A DNA stretch of 64,000 bases. Source: Stenocarpella maydis. Lineage: Eukaryota > Ascomycota > Sordariomycetes > Diaporthales > Diaporthaceae. Numbering within the stretch: position 1 is the first letter of the stretch; each line of letters opens with the position of its first letter. Made by a program: the position numbers and the translations under genes. The stretch is taken from contig NQMI01000005.1 of assembly GCA_002270565.1 (NCBI GenBank), positions 248,001 through 312,000 of the forward strand. Direction: 5' to 3'. The notes under the pieces were generated by a model. The model did no database searches. It saw only the letters and a list, made by a program, of their open reading frames with translations, and had not been told where the DNA came from. Shown piece after piece: positions 1-10,700 of the stretch.

Positions 1-985
1 GAGGGTGATGGCTACATGGACTTTGGAAGGAAGACCACTCTCTTTTATATATACTGGCAAACGTCCAGTCATGAGCGATGATCTTGACCGTCTACACTAG
101 ATGCCGAATCATAAGAGAGGGCATCTCAGATCCTCACCCCTGGCCCCCCCGGCATTCATGCTCATCCGGGCCCTCTCGGGTTTCCGTGATTGCTGTGGAG
201 GGGCGCGCAGCAGCCATCGCCCAGTGCGCGTAGGTACGGGGCGGAGGGTGTGGGTTCCAACGGCATAGAGTCTAGCTAAACGAGCATCGAGTGTGTAGCA
301 GAGGCGCAACGTGAACCAGTCTCTCGGGTCTTGGCAGTGATCGCCCACTGGCTCAAGCATTGCACGCCCTCAGGATCACCTGTGATCAGCCCGATCTGCG
401 ACACGACCCGTGTTCGGACGACCTGCCTGCGCATGATGTTCAGACGAGGCGGCGTCTCAGCTGCGACGCCGGTTCGGCTCCGCACACGTAGCCGATAGGC
501 GAGGTCGGGGCCGTGCAGATCGTCTGATACAGCACCCGAAAGCGAGGCAACCAACACCTCTTGGGCTGACGGCTTGTCGTCAAATGCTCGAGTCGCGGCA
601 TTTGTGGGGGCTGCTTGAGGCTCTCTGAAGTGTGACAAGGTGCTGTGCCCCTCCACCTAGTTCTCAGCCAATGATATCTTCAAATAAAACTGGGGCCCTG
701 GATTTCGACAACCTCGCACCAACTTTTGCGCCTCATCAGAGCCGCAAAACGCCCACGTCCAGAAGGCGACCCCAGCAGCGGCAATCCTCCCCGGGGCATA
801 ACCCAGCTACCGAGGCATATTGAAAATCGGCAAAAGTGGTCGGTCGTCGGTGCGGCAGGGTGATGGCGTCGATCAAGAGCTTGTCTTGAGAGCACAATTC
901 TGCCTGAAGTCCCCTGAGACGTCTCGGGTGTCGGACCTGACGTTGCCTGCTCTCACCCACCCGGGCAGACCTCCAGCATCACACC
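1..985. other. intergenic, no supported gene
   Basis: Open frames here (for example on the minus strand at 276-656) are rich in Arg, Ser and Thr, show no recognisable domain and match no splice pattern. The last 200 bases are the probable promoter of the gene starting at 986. Nothing else is visible. Confidence 0.5.
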
Positions 986-2074
986 ATGCTCCTCTCGGTG
1001 GACCAGGCCCCGCCTTCTCGGCCGCCCGAGATCCCTCCCGCGTCTGGATCAGGCATGGCGCCGATATCCGAAGCTCTGACCGTCATCATCACGACGTCGC
1101 CCACGCCCTCTGCCCCGTCCACGGAGTTGTTGGACACCGTCCTGGCCTCGCTGCATAAGCACTGCCCGCTCTTGCTGGAATGTAATGTTGTCGTGGTGTT
1201 GGATACCTATGATAGGATTGCGCCGCAGAATCGGTTGAAGAAGGGCTCTGTAACAGAGGAGGGCGCACACAACTTCCCAGCCTACAAGGACAATGTAAAG
1301 CGGCTTGTGCTGAAGGGGTTTGCCGGGGCTGGGCCATCGGAGGGCTTGCCGCTGCTCGAGGAGGATGGCGAGGCAGAGTATGGGTCGCCGTGCGTGTCGA
1401 CCAACTGTACTGCGCTGAAGATCCGAAGAACCGAGGACGGTCGCGTGGTTTTTATCGAACCCCTGGAGCGCCTTGGCTTTGGGTTGGCAGTGCGTTCGGC
1501 GCTGAGGCTGGTCAAGACTCGGTACGTGTGGGTGCAGCAGCATGACTGGGACTTGATCGTCAATATCCCAATACGGTCGATCATAGAGGTCATGGTAGAC
1601 AACGACTCCAGTGACGAGGCCCCCGTGAAGTACGTCTGTCTGCCCTCCCCCAGGATGCTGGGCTACGCACAATCCGAGCATGTCAAGCCGTTCGCCAGCT
1701 TGAGGGAGTCGACTGCAGTCCTCAAGCGAGACTTCCCGGTGTCATCGAGCCCGCACGGGATCCCGCTGACGCCGCTCTTCTTTTGGCACGACAAGACCCA
1801 TATCGCCTCGACTGAGCACTACCTCGGCCGTGTTTTCCCTTCCCGCCTGGCCATGACGCGAGGGGCGTTCATCGAGGACCACATCGGACAGCGGGCACGA
1901 AACCAGATGAAGGAGGGCTTCTTCAAGAAGTGGGCTTGCTGGCTCTACTATCCCGACGGTGGGAATTTGCAGTGCCTGAGGCACCTTCACGGCCGGACGT
2001 GGAGAGGTGCAGAAGCCGAAAGAAAGAAAGTTGAGGCTCTAAAGAGACAAGCTGAAACCCCACTTCCTGTCTGA
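986..2074 (+). CDS. putative GT-A-like glycosyltransferase, uncharacterised
   Basis: Uninterrupted 362-residue frame starting at an ATG; a second in-frame ATG at 1055 gives a start just before the conserved-looking core. The core begins with a beta-strand-like LTVIITTSP, followed by VVVVLDTYDR and later YVWVQQHDWDLI. This resembles the first strand and the acidic metal-binding loop of GT-A glycosyltransferases. The C-terminal third is rich in Trp, Tyr and His (FFWHDKTHIAS, WACWLYYPDGG). There is no signal peptide or membrane segment, so a cytosolic protein is expected. I recognise only the general fold-like pattern, not a named family; the donor and acceptor are unknown. No intron is needed. 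Confidence 0.6.
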   Translation: MLLSVDQAPPSRPPEIPPASGSGMAPISEALTVIITTSPTPSAPSTELLDTVLASLHKHCPLLLECNVVVVLDTYDRIAPQNRLKKGSVTEEGAHNFPAYKDNVKRLVLKGFAGAGPSEGLPLLEEDGEAEYGSPCVSTNCTALKIRRTEDGRVVFIEPLERLGFGLAVRSALRLVKTRYVWVQQHDWDLIVNIPIRSIIEVMVDNDSSDEAPVKYVCLPSPRMLGYAQSEHVKPFASLRESTAVLKRDFPVSSSPHGIPLTPLFFWHDKTHIASTEHYLGRVFPSRLAMTRGAFIEDHIGQRARNQMKEGFFKKWACWLYYPDGGNLQCLRHLHGRTWRGAEAERKKVEALKRQAETPLPV

Positions 2075-2321
2075 ATCGACGCGGGTCTTACAGTACTAGC
2101 TGGCAAGCTGCCTGCCGAGTTCTTTGAGTAGCTATGAGGTGGGTGGACTGGAGGCATCCAGCCCCACGCGCGCCCAACCGTCTTCTAAGCAAGACTTGGG
2201 CAAAGTCAGAAGCCCTAAACATCCGAGGCCACTCAAGCTTCTCCCTTCACATCCATCCCATGACATCTGCCATCAGCGCAAAGACACGAGGACTTCAAGA
2301 CTTGTTACGAAAGCCATCGCA

Positions 2322-3336
2322 ATGTCTACACCAGACGACAAGTGGGACGGGGGTGACACAAGCGGGATCCAGGGTCATTACCTCGAGTGAGTTGCGGTCT
2401 GCATTCGGCGATGGCCGTTCCTTGAGCACTGCTGATTTTGATTTACTACAGGTTGCTCGAGAAGGGCACTTTATCTGATGCTGTAGTACGCTGCGGCGAG
2501 CGCACGTGGAAACTCCACAAGGCCATACTCTGTGTCCGAAGCAAATGGTTCAACGCGGCACTGACTGGACCGTTCGAGGTGGGCACACACTTTCTACTCC
2601 ATCAGCATACCAAAGATGAACTAACCAGCGGGCGGCAGGAGGGTAGGACAGGCATCGTCACCATCACCGAGTTCGAGGAACATAAAGTCGAGAGCCTGCT
2701 ACACTATCTCTACACGGGCAGTATGACTTTTTGTACGATTCCACCTCAACAGGCGGCTAGCTAATTCTTTTCTAGACGTCAATCTTGGCAAGCATTTTGT
2801 TGGGAAGACCCGAATTACCGCAAGCATGTCGATGTGGGAAAATGGGGGACATTTTTGGCTTCCAAGGCCTCTGCAAGATCAGCCTCGACGGACTCGAGAG
2901 GTATTTACGCAGAATTGGCTGGTTGTTCTCGGCCAAAAAGACTACGGCCGCTTCGAAGCAAATGCAGTTCAGCAACATGACGCACCTGATCCAGGCGCTG
3001 TACAAGGAGGAAAACCACAAAGTTCGGGAGGTTTTCAAAGCTCCTTTCCTGGCTTTTCTTCTCTCCATCGTTCGTTTTCTGGCCCAGACCCAAGAATTCC
3101 ACGGATGGCTTTGCGAAATACCGGAGTTTGCCTCGGATTGGGCGGTGGCCCTCACCAACACCATGGGTTCACTTCGGATACCCGCCATCTCCTCGGACCA
3201 ATGCGCTAGGTGCGCCAAGTGGGGTTCAGCAAATCTCGATACCTTCATGTGGATAAAGGACAAGGTCACCAGAAGCTACTGCCGGGAATGTTTCCCAGCC
3301 CGAAGCCTGGAGGATTGGACCACCGAAAAGCACTAG
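2322..3336 (+). CDS. BTB/POZ domain protein (multi-exon)
   Basis: BTB proteins bind partners, often as cullin-3 adaptors or transcription regulators. Exon 1 is 2322-2386, exon 2 is 2452-2578 and exon 3 begins at 2639. The spliced text reads LLEKGTLSDAVVRCGERTWKLH, then FNAALTGPFE joined to EGRTGIVTITEF and HYLYTG, a clear BTB core. The third junction is uncertain. A donor at 2721 joined to an acceptor ending at 2824 restores the frame of the downstream MGDIFGFQGLCKISLDGLERYL, which is a BTB-type C-terminal helix region. The usual linker after YTG is then very short, so a small frameshift is an alternative. The protein ends with a Cys cluster, CARC and later YCREC, which may bind zinc. Roughly 270 residues. 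Confidence 0.65.
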
Positions 3337-5365
3337 AAATAATTGGGAGACTCCGGATGACATTCCCAGGGTGATATCTTGAGCTCCGATTACTTTTAGA
3401 CGCAGAGGAGAATCAGGAGGGCCTCGCAAGACCAGGTTAGACTTACTCTGCTCTAGTACATGATTTCCTGGGCTATTACCTGACATTGAATGCCTTTCAA
3501 AGGCCAGACAAGTGTTGGTCAGATTTTCTGTGCAACGAAAAGTATGAAATCAAGATAATGTCCGTTGGGTAGTGAAGAGCAAATGCAAGCTTTTATCGAC
3601 GAAAATGACAGCCAGTGTCCCATGTCTCTCGGTGTCGATATGACTCCTCGATCTGGTAAATTGGTCATCGCAACATTTCCCTTGGCCTTCGACCTAAGCA
3701 TCTGGAAGTCGCTCGGCATCGATCTTCGGCTTACCTGCTATCATACTCCAAGTTACTCAACTCGATTTGCTTAGCTGCCTCGGCTGCCACCTACAAACTT
3801 GTCTACGAGACGTCTCGAGGCAGGCTTGGACATAACCTCAACAACCCGGAGTAAGCCATCCCATACGTTCAGCACCAAATCCCGAAATTTTCCTTTATCT
3901 TGACATTGAAGGGCCTTCATTATCATTCCATTGTTCAACACTGCCTTGCGCGATTAGTTTTCCTATCTGCCGAGGCCAGTGAATGATTTTCGCCTTGATT
4001 AATAGGAATTAGATACAGGATAAAGCAGCCATTTCATGGATTGCTTTGCTAACAATGCCCATAGTGGTAATTTAATTTTGTTCTTTGGGGATGGTCCAGA
4101 CAAGGTCGCTCCCTTTACACAATGGTCTCTTTCCGACCGTCCAGTGTCAGGTGCCGCTGTGATGATACTCTCGGCCGAAAGTATGCTAGCCCATCAAAGT
4201 TTACCACCGCGCTTGTAATTTCAAGCATTATCCTTGATGCGAAGCTTTGACTATGGTATCAACAATCTGCCCTTCAAAAGGAGAAAAAAGGGGCTGTATT
4301 TCCTGCCCCCCATGCAGGTGGAGCAATTCGGCACTGCCGGAAGAGAGTATTTTGGAGAGCTTATTTTCTCAGCTCTTGCCTACTGTCGGATTTTAATTCC
4401 GGGAAAAGGTAGGTGTGCACGCCTGCCGGTCTGTATCAATCCGCATTGGTATTTGGCCCCAACGTCCGGAATGGCCCAGACTGTGTGCTTTAGGATCAGC
4501 TTTGCAAGCATGCGGATCTGTGCGGTGACGAAAACCCTCTGATATCTGGTAGCCTGGGCAGTGTGACAGTCTACTATTGCTTGGTCAAAGTCGTACCAGC
4601 AGTGAAGGCAGAACCCTCAAGTGCTGCACAGACTCCCTCGTGCTCTGGACCGCACCCACGGTATTCTCCCTCCATGACGCTGATAGTCGCGGAGATGTTC
4701 AGTCAATTTCATGTAGATGAGTCTTCCAAACGCCCGACCCGCCACAGACTTTGCCACATTCCCCGAGAGAGAGAATCGGAGAACTTGTGAGCAAATCGTC
4801 AGAGATGGCTGTCTCGTAAAGAACTGCGTCGACTCCCAGGCTGCGTCGCAAAGTGGCTGAATGCTCGGTGGATTGGTCTACAGGTGTGTGAAACGGCTCA
4901 AAAATGCCACCGCTGTAAGACCCAAGTTCAGTTGATTGCTGCGTATACGTATGCCCGCTTGTCTTACCGATCCACCCTCCGGATTAACGGATGGTCAAAC
5001 AGCACCACTCGACCAAAGCAGCGCCTCTCTGGCCCGTCGCATGTCCGCCACGATTTGCTCTATACTGCCAACCACCTGCTTCCTGTAGTGCTGGTGGAAT
5101 TCGTACTCGTTTCATGTTTGCCCATGTTCTCCATCGCATGCACACTTTCAAGCCGGCCTTCTTATGTATATCATGTCCCCCGTCGATTCCCCACCGTTGA
5201 CTTCCGTTGCTCAAGAATGGAAGGGGTCATGATTCCCAGCTGGCAAGGTTATTGAGACGCAAAGAGCACAACAGGAGCGGCAGGGAACAAGCAAGGGCCA
5301 ATAGAGACAAAATACATGCTGTTATTTTTGGCCACCTCAGTCTTCTCTTGAGTACAGGCGCTCCC
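3337..5365. other. gene-poor stretch, no supported gene
   Basis: About 2 kb of lower-GC sequence with many short frames (for example 3565-3774 plus and 4884-5255 plus) that lack recognisable domains and do not join by good splice sites. It may hold decayed sequence, but nothing can be named. The right end is the 3' flank of the minus-strand GH105 gene. Confidence 0.45.
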
Positions 5366-6688
5366 TCAGCCCGACAACCTCTCCACCTCCAAGCTGGCCC
5401 ATACAAACGCCGCCTCCCCCAGCGGCGCGTCGAACACGATGGGCCGCCCGGTATAGTACTCATAGGAAGCAGTCGAGTTGAGGCTGCACACGGCGACGGT
5501 CCCGTTCCACCCCAGCGTCCCGTTCCCATAGTCGACGACAAACTCGCTGGCGGTATACTCGTAGGCCCGCAGCGCGACGTCCGCCAGGGGCGAGCGCACC
5601 CCCTGGCCCTGGCCCTGGCCCTGGCCGCCGCCGCCGTCGAGCAGCCCGAGCCGCAGGCCCTTGAGGATGGAGAAGATGTACAGCGCCGTCGACGAGCTCT
5701 CGAGGAAGTTGCCCTCGCGGCCGGGGAGGGTCGGCAGCTGCCACCAGGCGCCCGTCTCCTCGTCGGCGTACCGGGCCAGGCTGGCCGCCAGCGTGGCCGC
5801 CTGCCCCCGGATGGCCGCCAACAGCTCCGCGCAGCCCTCTGCGCCAGCGCCGCCGCCGCCGCCGCCGCGGGCCCCCTCCTCGGCGGTGAGGACCTCCCAC
5901 GCGTTGACCAGCCCGGCGAGGTACCACCCGAGGCTCCGGCCCCAGACGTACGGCGACGCCCCCGTGACGTTGTTAGCCCACACGGCCGTCCTCGACGCGT
6001 CGTACCCGTGCACGACCAGGCCCGTCGCCTCCTGGAAGCAGTGCCCGTACAGCAGCGTGATCTGCAGCAGCATGTCGGCCGCCGCGGACCCGCTCGCCGG
6101 CTCCGCCATGTACGGCAGGAAAGAGACGGCGCCATCGAGGTACGACCAGTACGGATAGACGTAGTAGAAGAGCCCGCCGAGCTGGTTCCGCCGCTGCAGC
6201 GCGAGCGACGAGTTGAGCGTGCCGAGGGCCAGGGACTCGGCGGGCGTGAGGCTCCCGCGGGCTGCTGCTGCTGCTGCTGCTGCCCCCTCGCCCTCGCCCT
6301 CGCCCTCGAGGCCCAGGAGGGCCTGCGCGACGCTGAGGCGGTCCAGGGGCAGCAGCGCCGCCGCGGTCGCGTTCGAGAATGCCGGCTCGGCGGTGACGCC
6401 GGCGATAATGTCGTCCACGTAGGTCGCAAACTCGGCGACCTGCCCCGGCGGCGTCTGGGCCCGCGGCCCGTACAGGTCGAGCCATGCCTGCGTGGCCAGG
6501 GCCAGGATCCCAGACTCGAGGGTGCTCGTCGCGGCCCCCGAGGAGACGATGCCGTGCCGCCGCCTGATGGCCGACTCGATCATGCGGGTCGAGAGCGGCT
6601 TGGTGGTTGTGTTCTGTGCCGCGGCAGAGGCAGAGATGGCCGCGGCGGCGAGGGTGAGGAGGAGCACCCCTGAGCTTGGGGACGGCAT
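5366..6688 (-). CDS. secreted GH105 unsaturated rhamnogalacturonyl hydrolase
   Basis: Single-exon, 440 residues. GH105 enzymes remove the unsaturated galacturonyl residue left by rhamnogalacturonan lyases. Residues 1-24 form a signal peptide, so the enzyme is probably secreted. Family motifs are in order: YPYWSYLDGAVSFLPYMA with candidate catalytic Asp185, VVHGYDASRTAVWANN with Asp230, then SPYVWGRSLGWY, and near the C-terminus GAWWQLP and REGNFLESSSTALYIFSILKGLRLG. Several Asn-X-Ser/Thr sites fit secretion. Three low-complexity insertions look like codon-repeat expansions: a Gly-Glu then poly-Ala run at 129-143, poly-Gly near 275-280, and Gly-Gln repeats near 351-363. The PL4 lyase at 32.2 kb supplies the kind of substrate expected. 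The family is clear; exact substrate preference is inferred. Confidence 0.88.
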   Translation of the reverse strand: MPSPSSGVLLLTLAAAAISASAAAQNTTTKPLSTRMIESAIRRRHGIVSSGAATSTLESGILALATQAWLDLYGPRAQTPPGQVAEFATYVDDIIAGVTAEPAFSNATAAALLPLDRLSVAQALLGLEGEGEGEGAAAAAAAARGSLTPAESLALGTLNSSLALQRRNQLGGLFYYVYPYWSYLDGAVSFLPYMAEPASGSAAADMLLQITLLYGHCFQEATGLVVHGYDASRTAVWANNVTGASPYVWGRSLGWYLAGLVNAWEVLTAEEGARGGGGGGAGAEGCAELLAAIRGQAATLAASLARYADEETGAWWQLPTLPGREGNFLESSSTALYIFSILKGLRLGLLDGGGGQGQGQGQGVRSPLADVALRAYEYTASEFVVDYGNGTLGWNGTVAVCSLNSTASYEYYTGRPIVFDAPLGEAAFVWASLEVERLSG

Positions 6689-7722
6689 GATCGGATGGCT
6701 GGATGGATGTGCCGGGCATCTCTGGTTGGCAAGGGATGCAGGAGCTCGAGTGGCTCCTTTTATCCTGGCCAGTGCCCTTCACTGCATCTCCCTGGCCATG
6801 CCTGTAGTCAGCATGCGACCCTCGCTTGGGATCGGATCGGAATCGCCGGCAGATGGCGCGGCATTCGCCAACAGGCGAGCAGAGCTTAACTGATTACGCC
6901 CCTTCCAGGCCGCCCCAGCGCTGGGTCCTCGCAGTAGAGGCATCTTTTTCAGGCTGTGAGAACCAAGAAAACGATAACGAATCGGCAGCCGCAGTGGCAA
7001 TTGGTGTTTTTGATGGACATTACAACCCAGGCACCCGGCTGGAAGCTCTACTCCTGTAGGACTATAATAGTGCCGCCATCTGTGCTCCCAGTGGCCGTGG
7101 ATCTATATACCTAGGTACTTGGGTCCTGTCGTCTATCATTAGGAGCAGTGATTAGGTAGCCAGAAAGTCAACCTCTCCCGGTGAAACGCCATGCTGACCC
7201 AGAGATTTATCACGTACCTCTTTGCAGAAAAAAAAGAGAAAAAAGAAAAGGAAAAAAAAGGGAAACAAGAGAGAACCCATTACCCAAGGAGACCGGGCCG
7301 ATCAGCCCGTGTTATGCTTTCAGCCCGAGCTCAAGAGTCCAAACAGTCGAAGACGAGACCATTCTCCGTTCCGGCTGTTGGCCTGCCATTACCAATCCAC
7401 ATTCCTGCCCATACATAGAAACAAAAATGCGAGTTACTCATGCAATCATTGCCCATCATGCGTATCCTGCCACTCTGGGCAGCCACGCTTCTCCAAGCCA
7501 TCCGGGTCACACACCCGTCTAGGCCTTCCAGGGCCCAAGGTCCACCTCACTATACCTCCTCGGCGCACGCGAGGATGATGACCTGTTTAGAAAACTGAAA
7601 GTTGCCCTGAAGCTGATTTTAGACGGGACTCCGGTTTCAATTTTGAGGCCGGCCCAGGACCCTCTCCAGGGCAGGCTATCCCTCAGCCACAAGCCTGCCC
7701 CACGGGCGCAACGGGGAGTCCA
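6689..7722. other. intergenic: GH105 promoter and 3' flank of sterol glucosyltransferase
   Basis: Read on the minus strand, a TATA-like GGATAAAAGG lies at 6757-6766, about 70 bases upstream of the GH105 start. A purine-rich A/G stretch occupies about 7226-7275. One TACCTAGGTA palindrome lies at 7108-7117. No gene is supported. Confidence 0.4.
7108..7117. repeat. TACCTAGGTA palindrome (copy 1 of 6 exact)
   Basis: Ten-base perfect palindrome. Other exact copies start at 13694, 14121, 18265, 20934 and 28740, all outside genes. Near-matches include 13813 (TACTTAGGTA) and 16147 (TACCTGGGTA). Confidence 0.85.
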
Positions 7723-10700
7723 CTATCGCCCGCGCTCCGTCTCCTTTGTGCTGTTGTTGCTGCTTGAACTGGCCTGCCTCGGCGGGCTGAGCGGACTAAG
7801 CTGGGCCTTCGGTATGATTGCAGGATTGACACCTGGCACCACCAAGGGGTTGTGGCCGCTCATGAGCGCCTTGCTCCCGAGTGACTTGGTTCTCATGGAT
7901 AGGCCGTCGGGGGAGCCAACGGGCATAAGGATCTGGCTTCGTCTCATAACCCCGTCAATATCCAGATCGTTTTCGTCCGGCCCGGTGTCGTCTCCTATGA
8001 ATGTCCAGCTCTCCTCCTCGGCACCGTCGTCCGTGTCGTCGGAGCCTGATGTCGCTGCTCGTTCGGCTGCGGCAGCGTTCCTGCCCGCCTTCCGCTCGAT
8101 GAGGGACTTGGCGTACTCCATATCGCGGTAGATACATTGGATAGCTGTGTCGACACCGTTCTCCTGGCAACAAAGTGTCAGTGACTTCATCGTACCGCAG
8201 AATACGCGAACCAAAGAGCAGGAGCTTACCTTGCGTATGTTCTCCCCCAACACCCTCGCCTTGACAATCATGCGCTCTGAATGAGTTGCCTCCCACAGCG
8301 CTCTGGCGAAGGAGTTCACACCCCACTTCCGCAGGAGAATACCTACACCGAGGTCGTCGACGCGGTTTCCGAAGAAGAATTGATCGCCGAAGAAGGGACG
8401 CACTATCGTCGGTTTACCAGCCCGCAGGCTAGCACCGGTTGTCCCGGAGCCGCCGTGGTGTGCTGCGGCGTCAATCTGGCTGAACAGCCAGTCGTGGGGG
8501 GCCGACTTGATGGGGAATATTTCAGGCGGCAGCGGGATCTCGGTCGTGCCAGTCTTCCCGTCAGGAGAAGCCTTGGTCGGCTTGCCGCCAGCAGCAGCGC
8601 CTGCTTTCTGGGCCTCCTCGGACTTGGGATCAAGGCGGTCACTCCAACCCTTGCTCAGGATGCACCGTACATCCGCCTTCAACACGGCGTCGATGATCTC
8701 ACGGGTGAATTTTGCAGGGTTTTCCATGATGATGCTGCCAAATCCGACATACACGATCTTCTTCTTGTCTCTGCGGGCCTTCTCGATGAACGCTACCAAA
8801 TCTGCCGGAGGCGTCCAGTCTTTGCCGCCCTCGTCAAGGAACCAGTAGCCCGTGACGCGAATCCAATCGCTGTAGTCCAGCGGGGGAGGCACGACATGTT
8901 GAGAGAAATTGTACAGGAAAGGGACCTTGTTCGGCTGCATCTTCTCGAGACTTGTGTTTGGCAGGCCGAGGGTCTTGTTGCGCCACCGGTTGATTTGGTG
9001 CGCGGTGAATTTCCAGAAGACGGAATCGAAAAGAACATAGGTGACCAAGTTGTAGGCACCTCCCATCTTGCGCTCAGGCATCATGAAGGCGTGTGGGTAA
9101 GCTCTCGTCCTTGTCCAAGGCATACCAAAGGCCCGGAAGTAAGGGATGCATAACTTCTCGGCAATGTGAATGCCCCCCATGGCAGAGGGGCTCTCGATGA
9201 GGACGTCGGAGCCCTTGCAAGCTAGCCAGCTGCTGGCCAAGAGACCATCCAGCCAGTTCCGCATGGTGGAGCTGGCCTCCCGGAGAAAGGCCACTGTGAA
9301 GGTGCCGTTCTCGATGCACAGCCGCATGAGCTCCCCAGGATCACCCTCGATAGGAGCAAACTCGATCCCGTGGCCCTCAATCCAGTCCTGGAACTCGGCG
9401 TGGGTGGCGATCTTGGGCTTGTGACCTTCGGCAAGCAATCCCTTGCAGAGCGCAATGTAGGGCTGTACGTCACCCCTCGAACCAATAGTTAGACAGGTAA
9501 TGCGAAGAGATTTCTCGGGCTTGAAGTTGATAAAGGACGCCTTTGGATCGTCGAATATGATAGTCGGCCCATCGGACACGCTTGAAGTTTGGCGTGGGAG
9601 AACGACCTCGTGGTCAGGAAATTCGTCATGCCGAGCTTCTTCCAGCGCTTTGTGCTCTTCCTCTGCGTTCTGTGCGTCCTCTTTCTCTTCAATATCGAGG
9701 TCCCCGGATTCGCGCAGGAACTTGGCATCCTCAATTCCCCTCAACAAGAACACAGCCAGGTCGTCGCGCAGCGCCGAATCGCCGAATTCAAAGAACAGCT
9801 CTTCGTGGCCGCGAATCACGACAACCAGGCCCGCGTAGCCAAAACGGAAGCCGCTTGACTTTGTGACGTTCTCGATATCACGGATCGGAAGGATTAGTTT
9901 GGTGCGGGACCCAGCGATGAGGCTCCTAAAGCAGAAATTCCGGTCGCTCATGTAGACCTTGCCATAGAGTGGCAGCACGCGCATGAAATACCCAAAGTAC
10001 GTCGCCCTTAGCCTTTCTGACCTGGGCAGGGCGAAGTGCTCCTGGAAGCGCTGTTCAGCGACCTTGTCCTGTTCATCATCCTCGGCTTCGTCATCTGTCC
10101 GCAGGGCAGCCGGCTCGTCGTAGTGTCTCTGGCCACCTTTCCACATTCCGGACATCTTTCCAGCGTAGCCCACGGACTCGGTAGCGAGCATACCACCTAC
10201 TCGTTTGGAATGCCGTCCCAGGTACTCGGCGAAAGCGCCGACTCTCTGTAGCGGGTATGAGCCCATCTTGCTGATTGCCTGTAGAGTCGGGGTCGAGGGA
10301 TTGCCATCCATCTTCTCGCCAGTCGACAGGTCTACGGCCTGGCCCGTGGTAGCAGCATGGCGAGGCCTGTATTCGGTATTGATGGAGCCAGTGGACACGT
10401 GGTGATGAGGACTGCGAGGAGATTCGCGCTCGTTGCGCCTTGAGGCCGAAGCTGACCTCCGGACCGTCGGACTGTGGAAGACATCACTTCCCCTGAGGAT
10501 CTGGCTGGCCGATTGATCTATCTCTCCGGATGTCGTCATGGCTGAGAAGCTCGCTAGACTTGGGTCTTCGGTCGACTCGGCGTTGGAGTCTGTGGATGCA
10601 AACCTGTCTGCGCCGGATCTCGTATCGTCGTGGCGATGCCTACTCTGTGACCGGCTGTCTCGGCTATAACTCCGTCGAGGCAGTTCTTGACGGCTCATGT

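Noticed and set aside
5207..6673. 488-residue plus-strand frame over the GH105 gene
   Set aside because: Antisense shadow of a GC-rich gene; low-complexity Arg/Pro/Gly content and no domain.
8281..9153. 290-residue plus-strand frame over the sterol glucosyltransferase
   Set aside because: Antisense to a well-supported catalytic domain.
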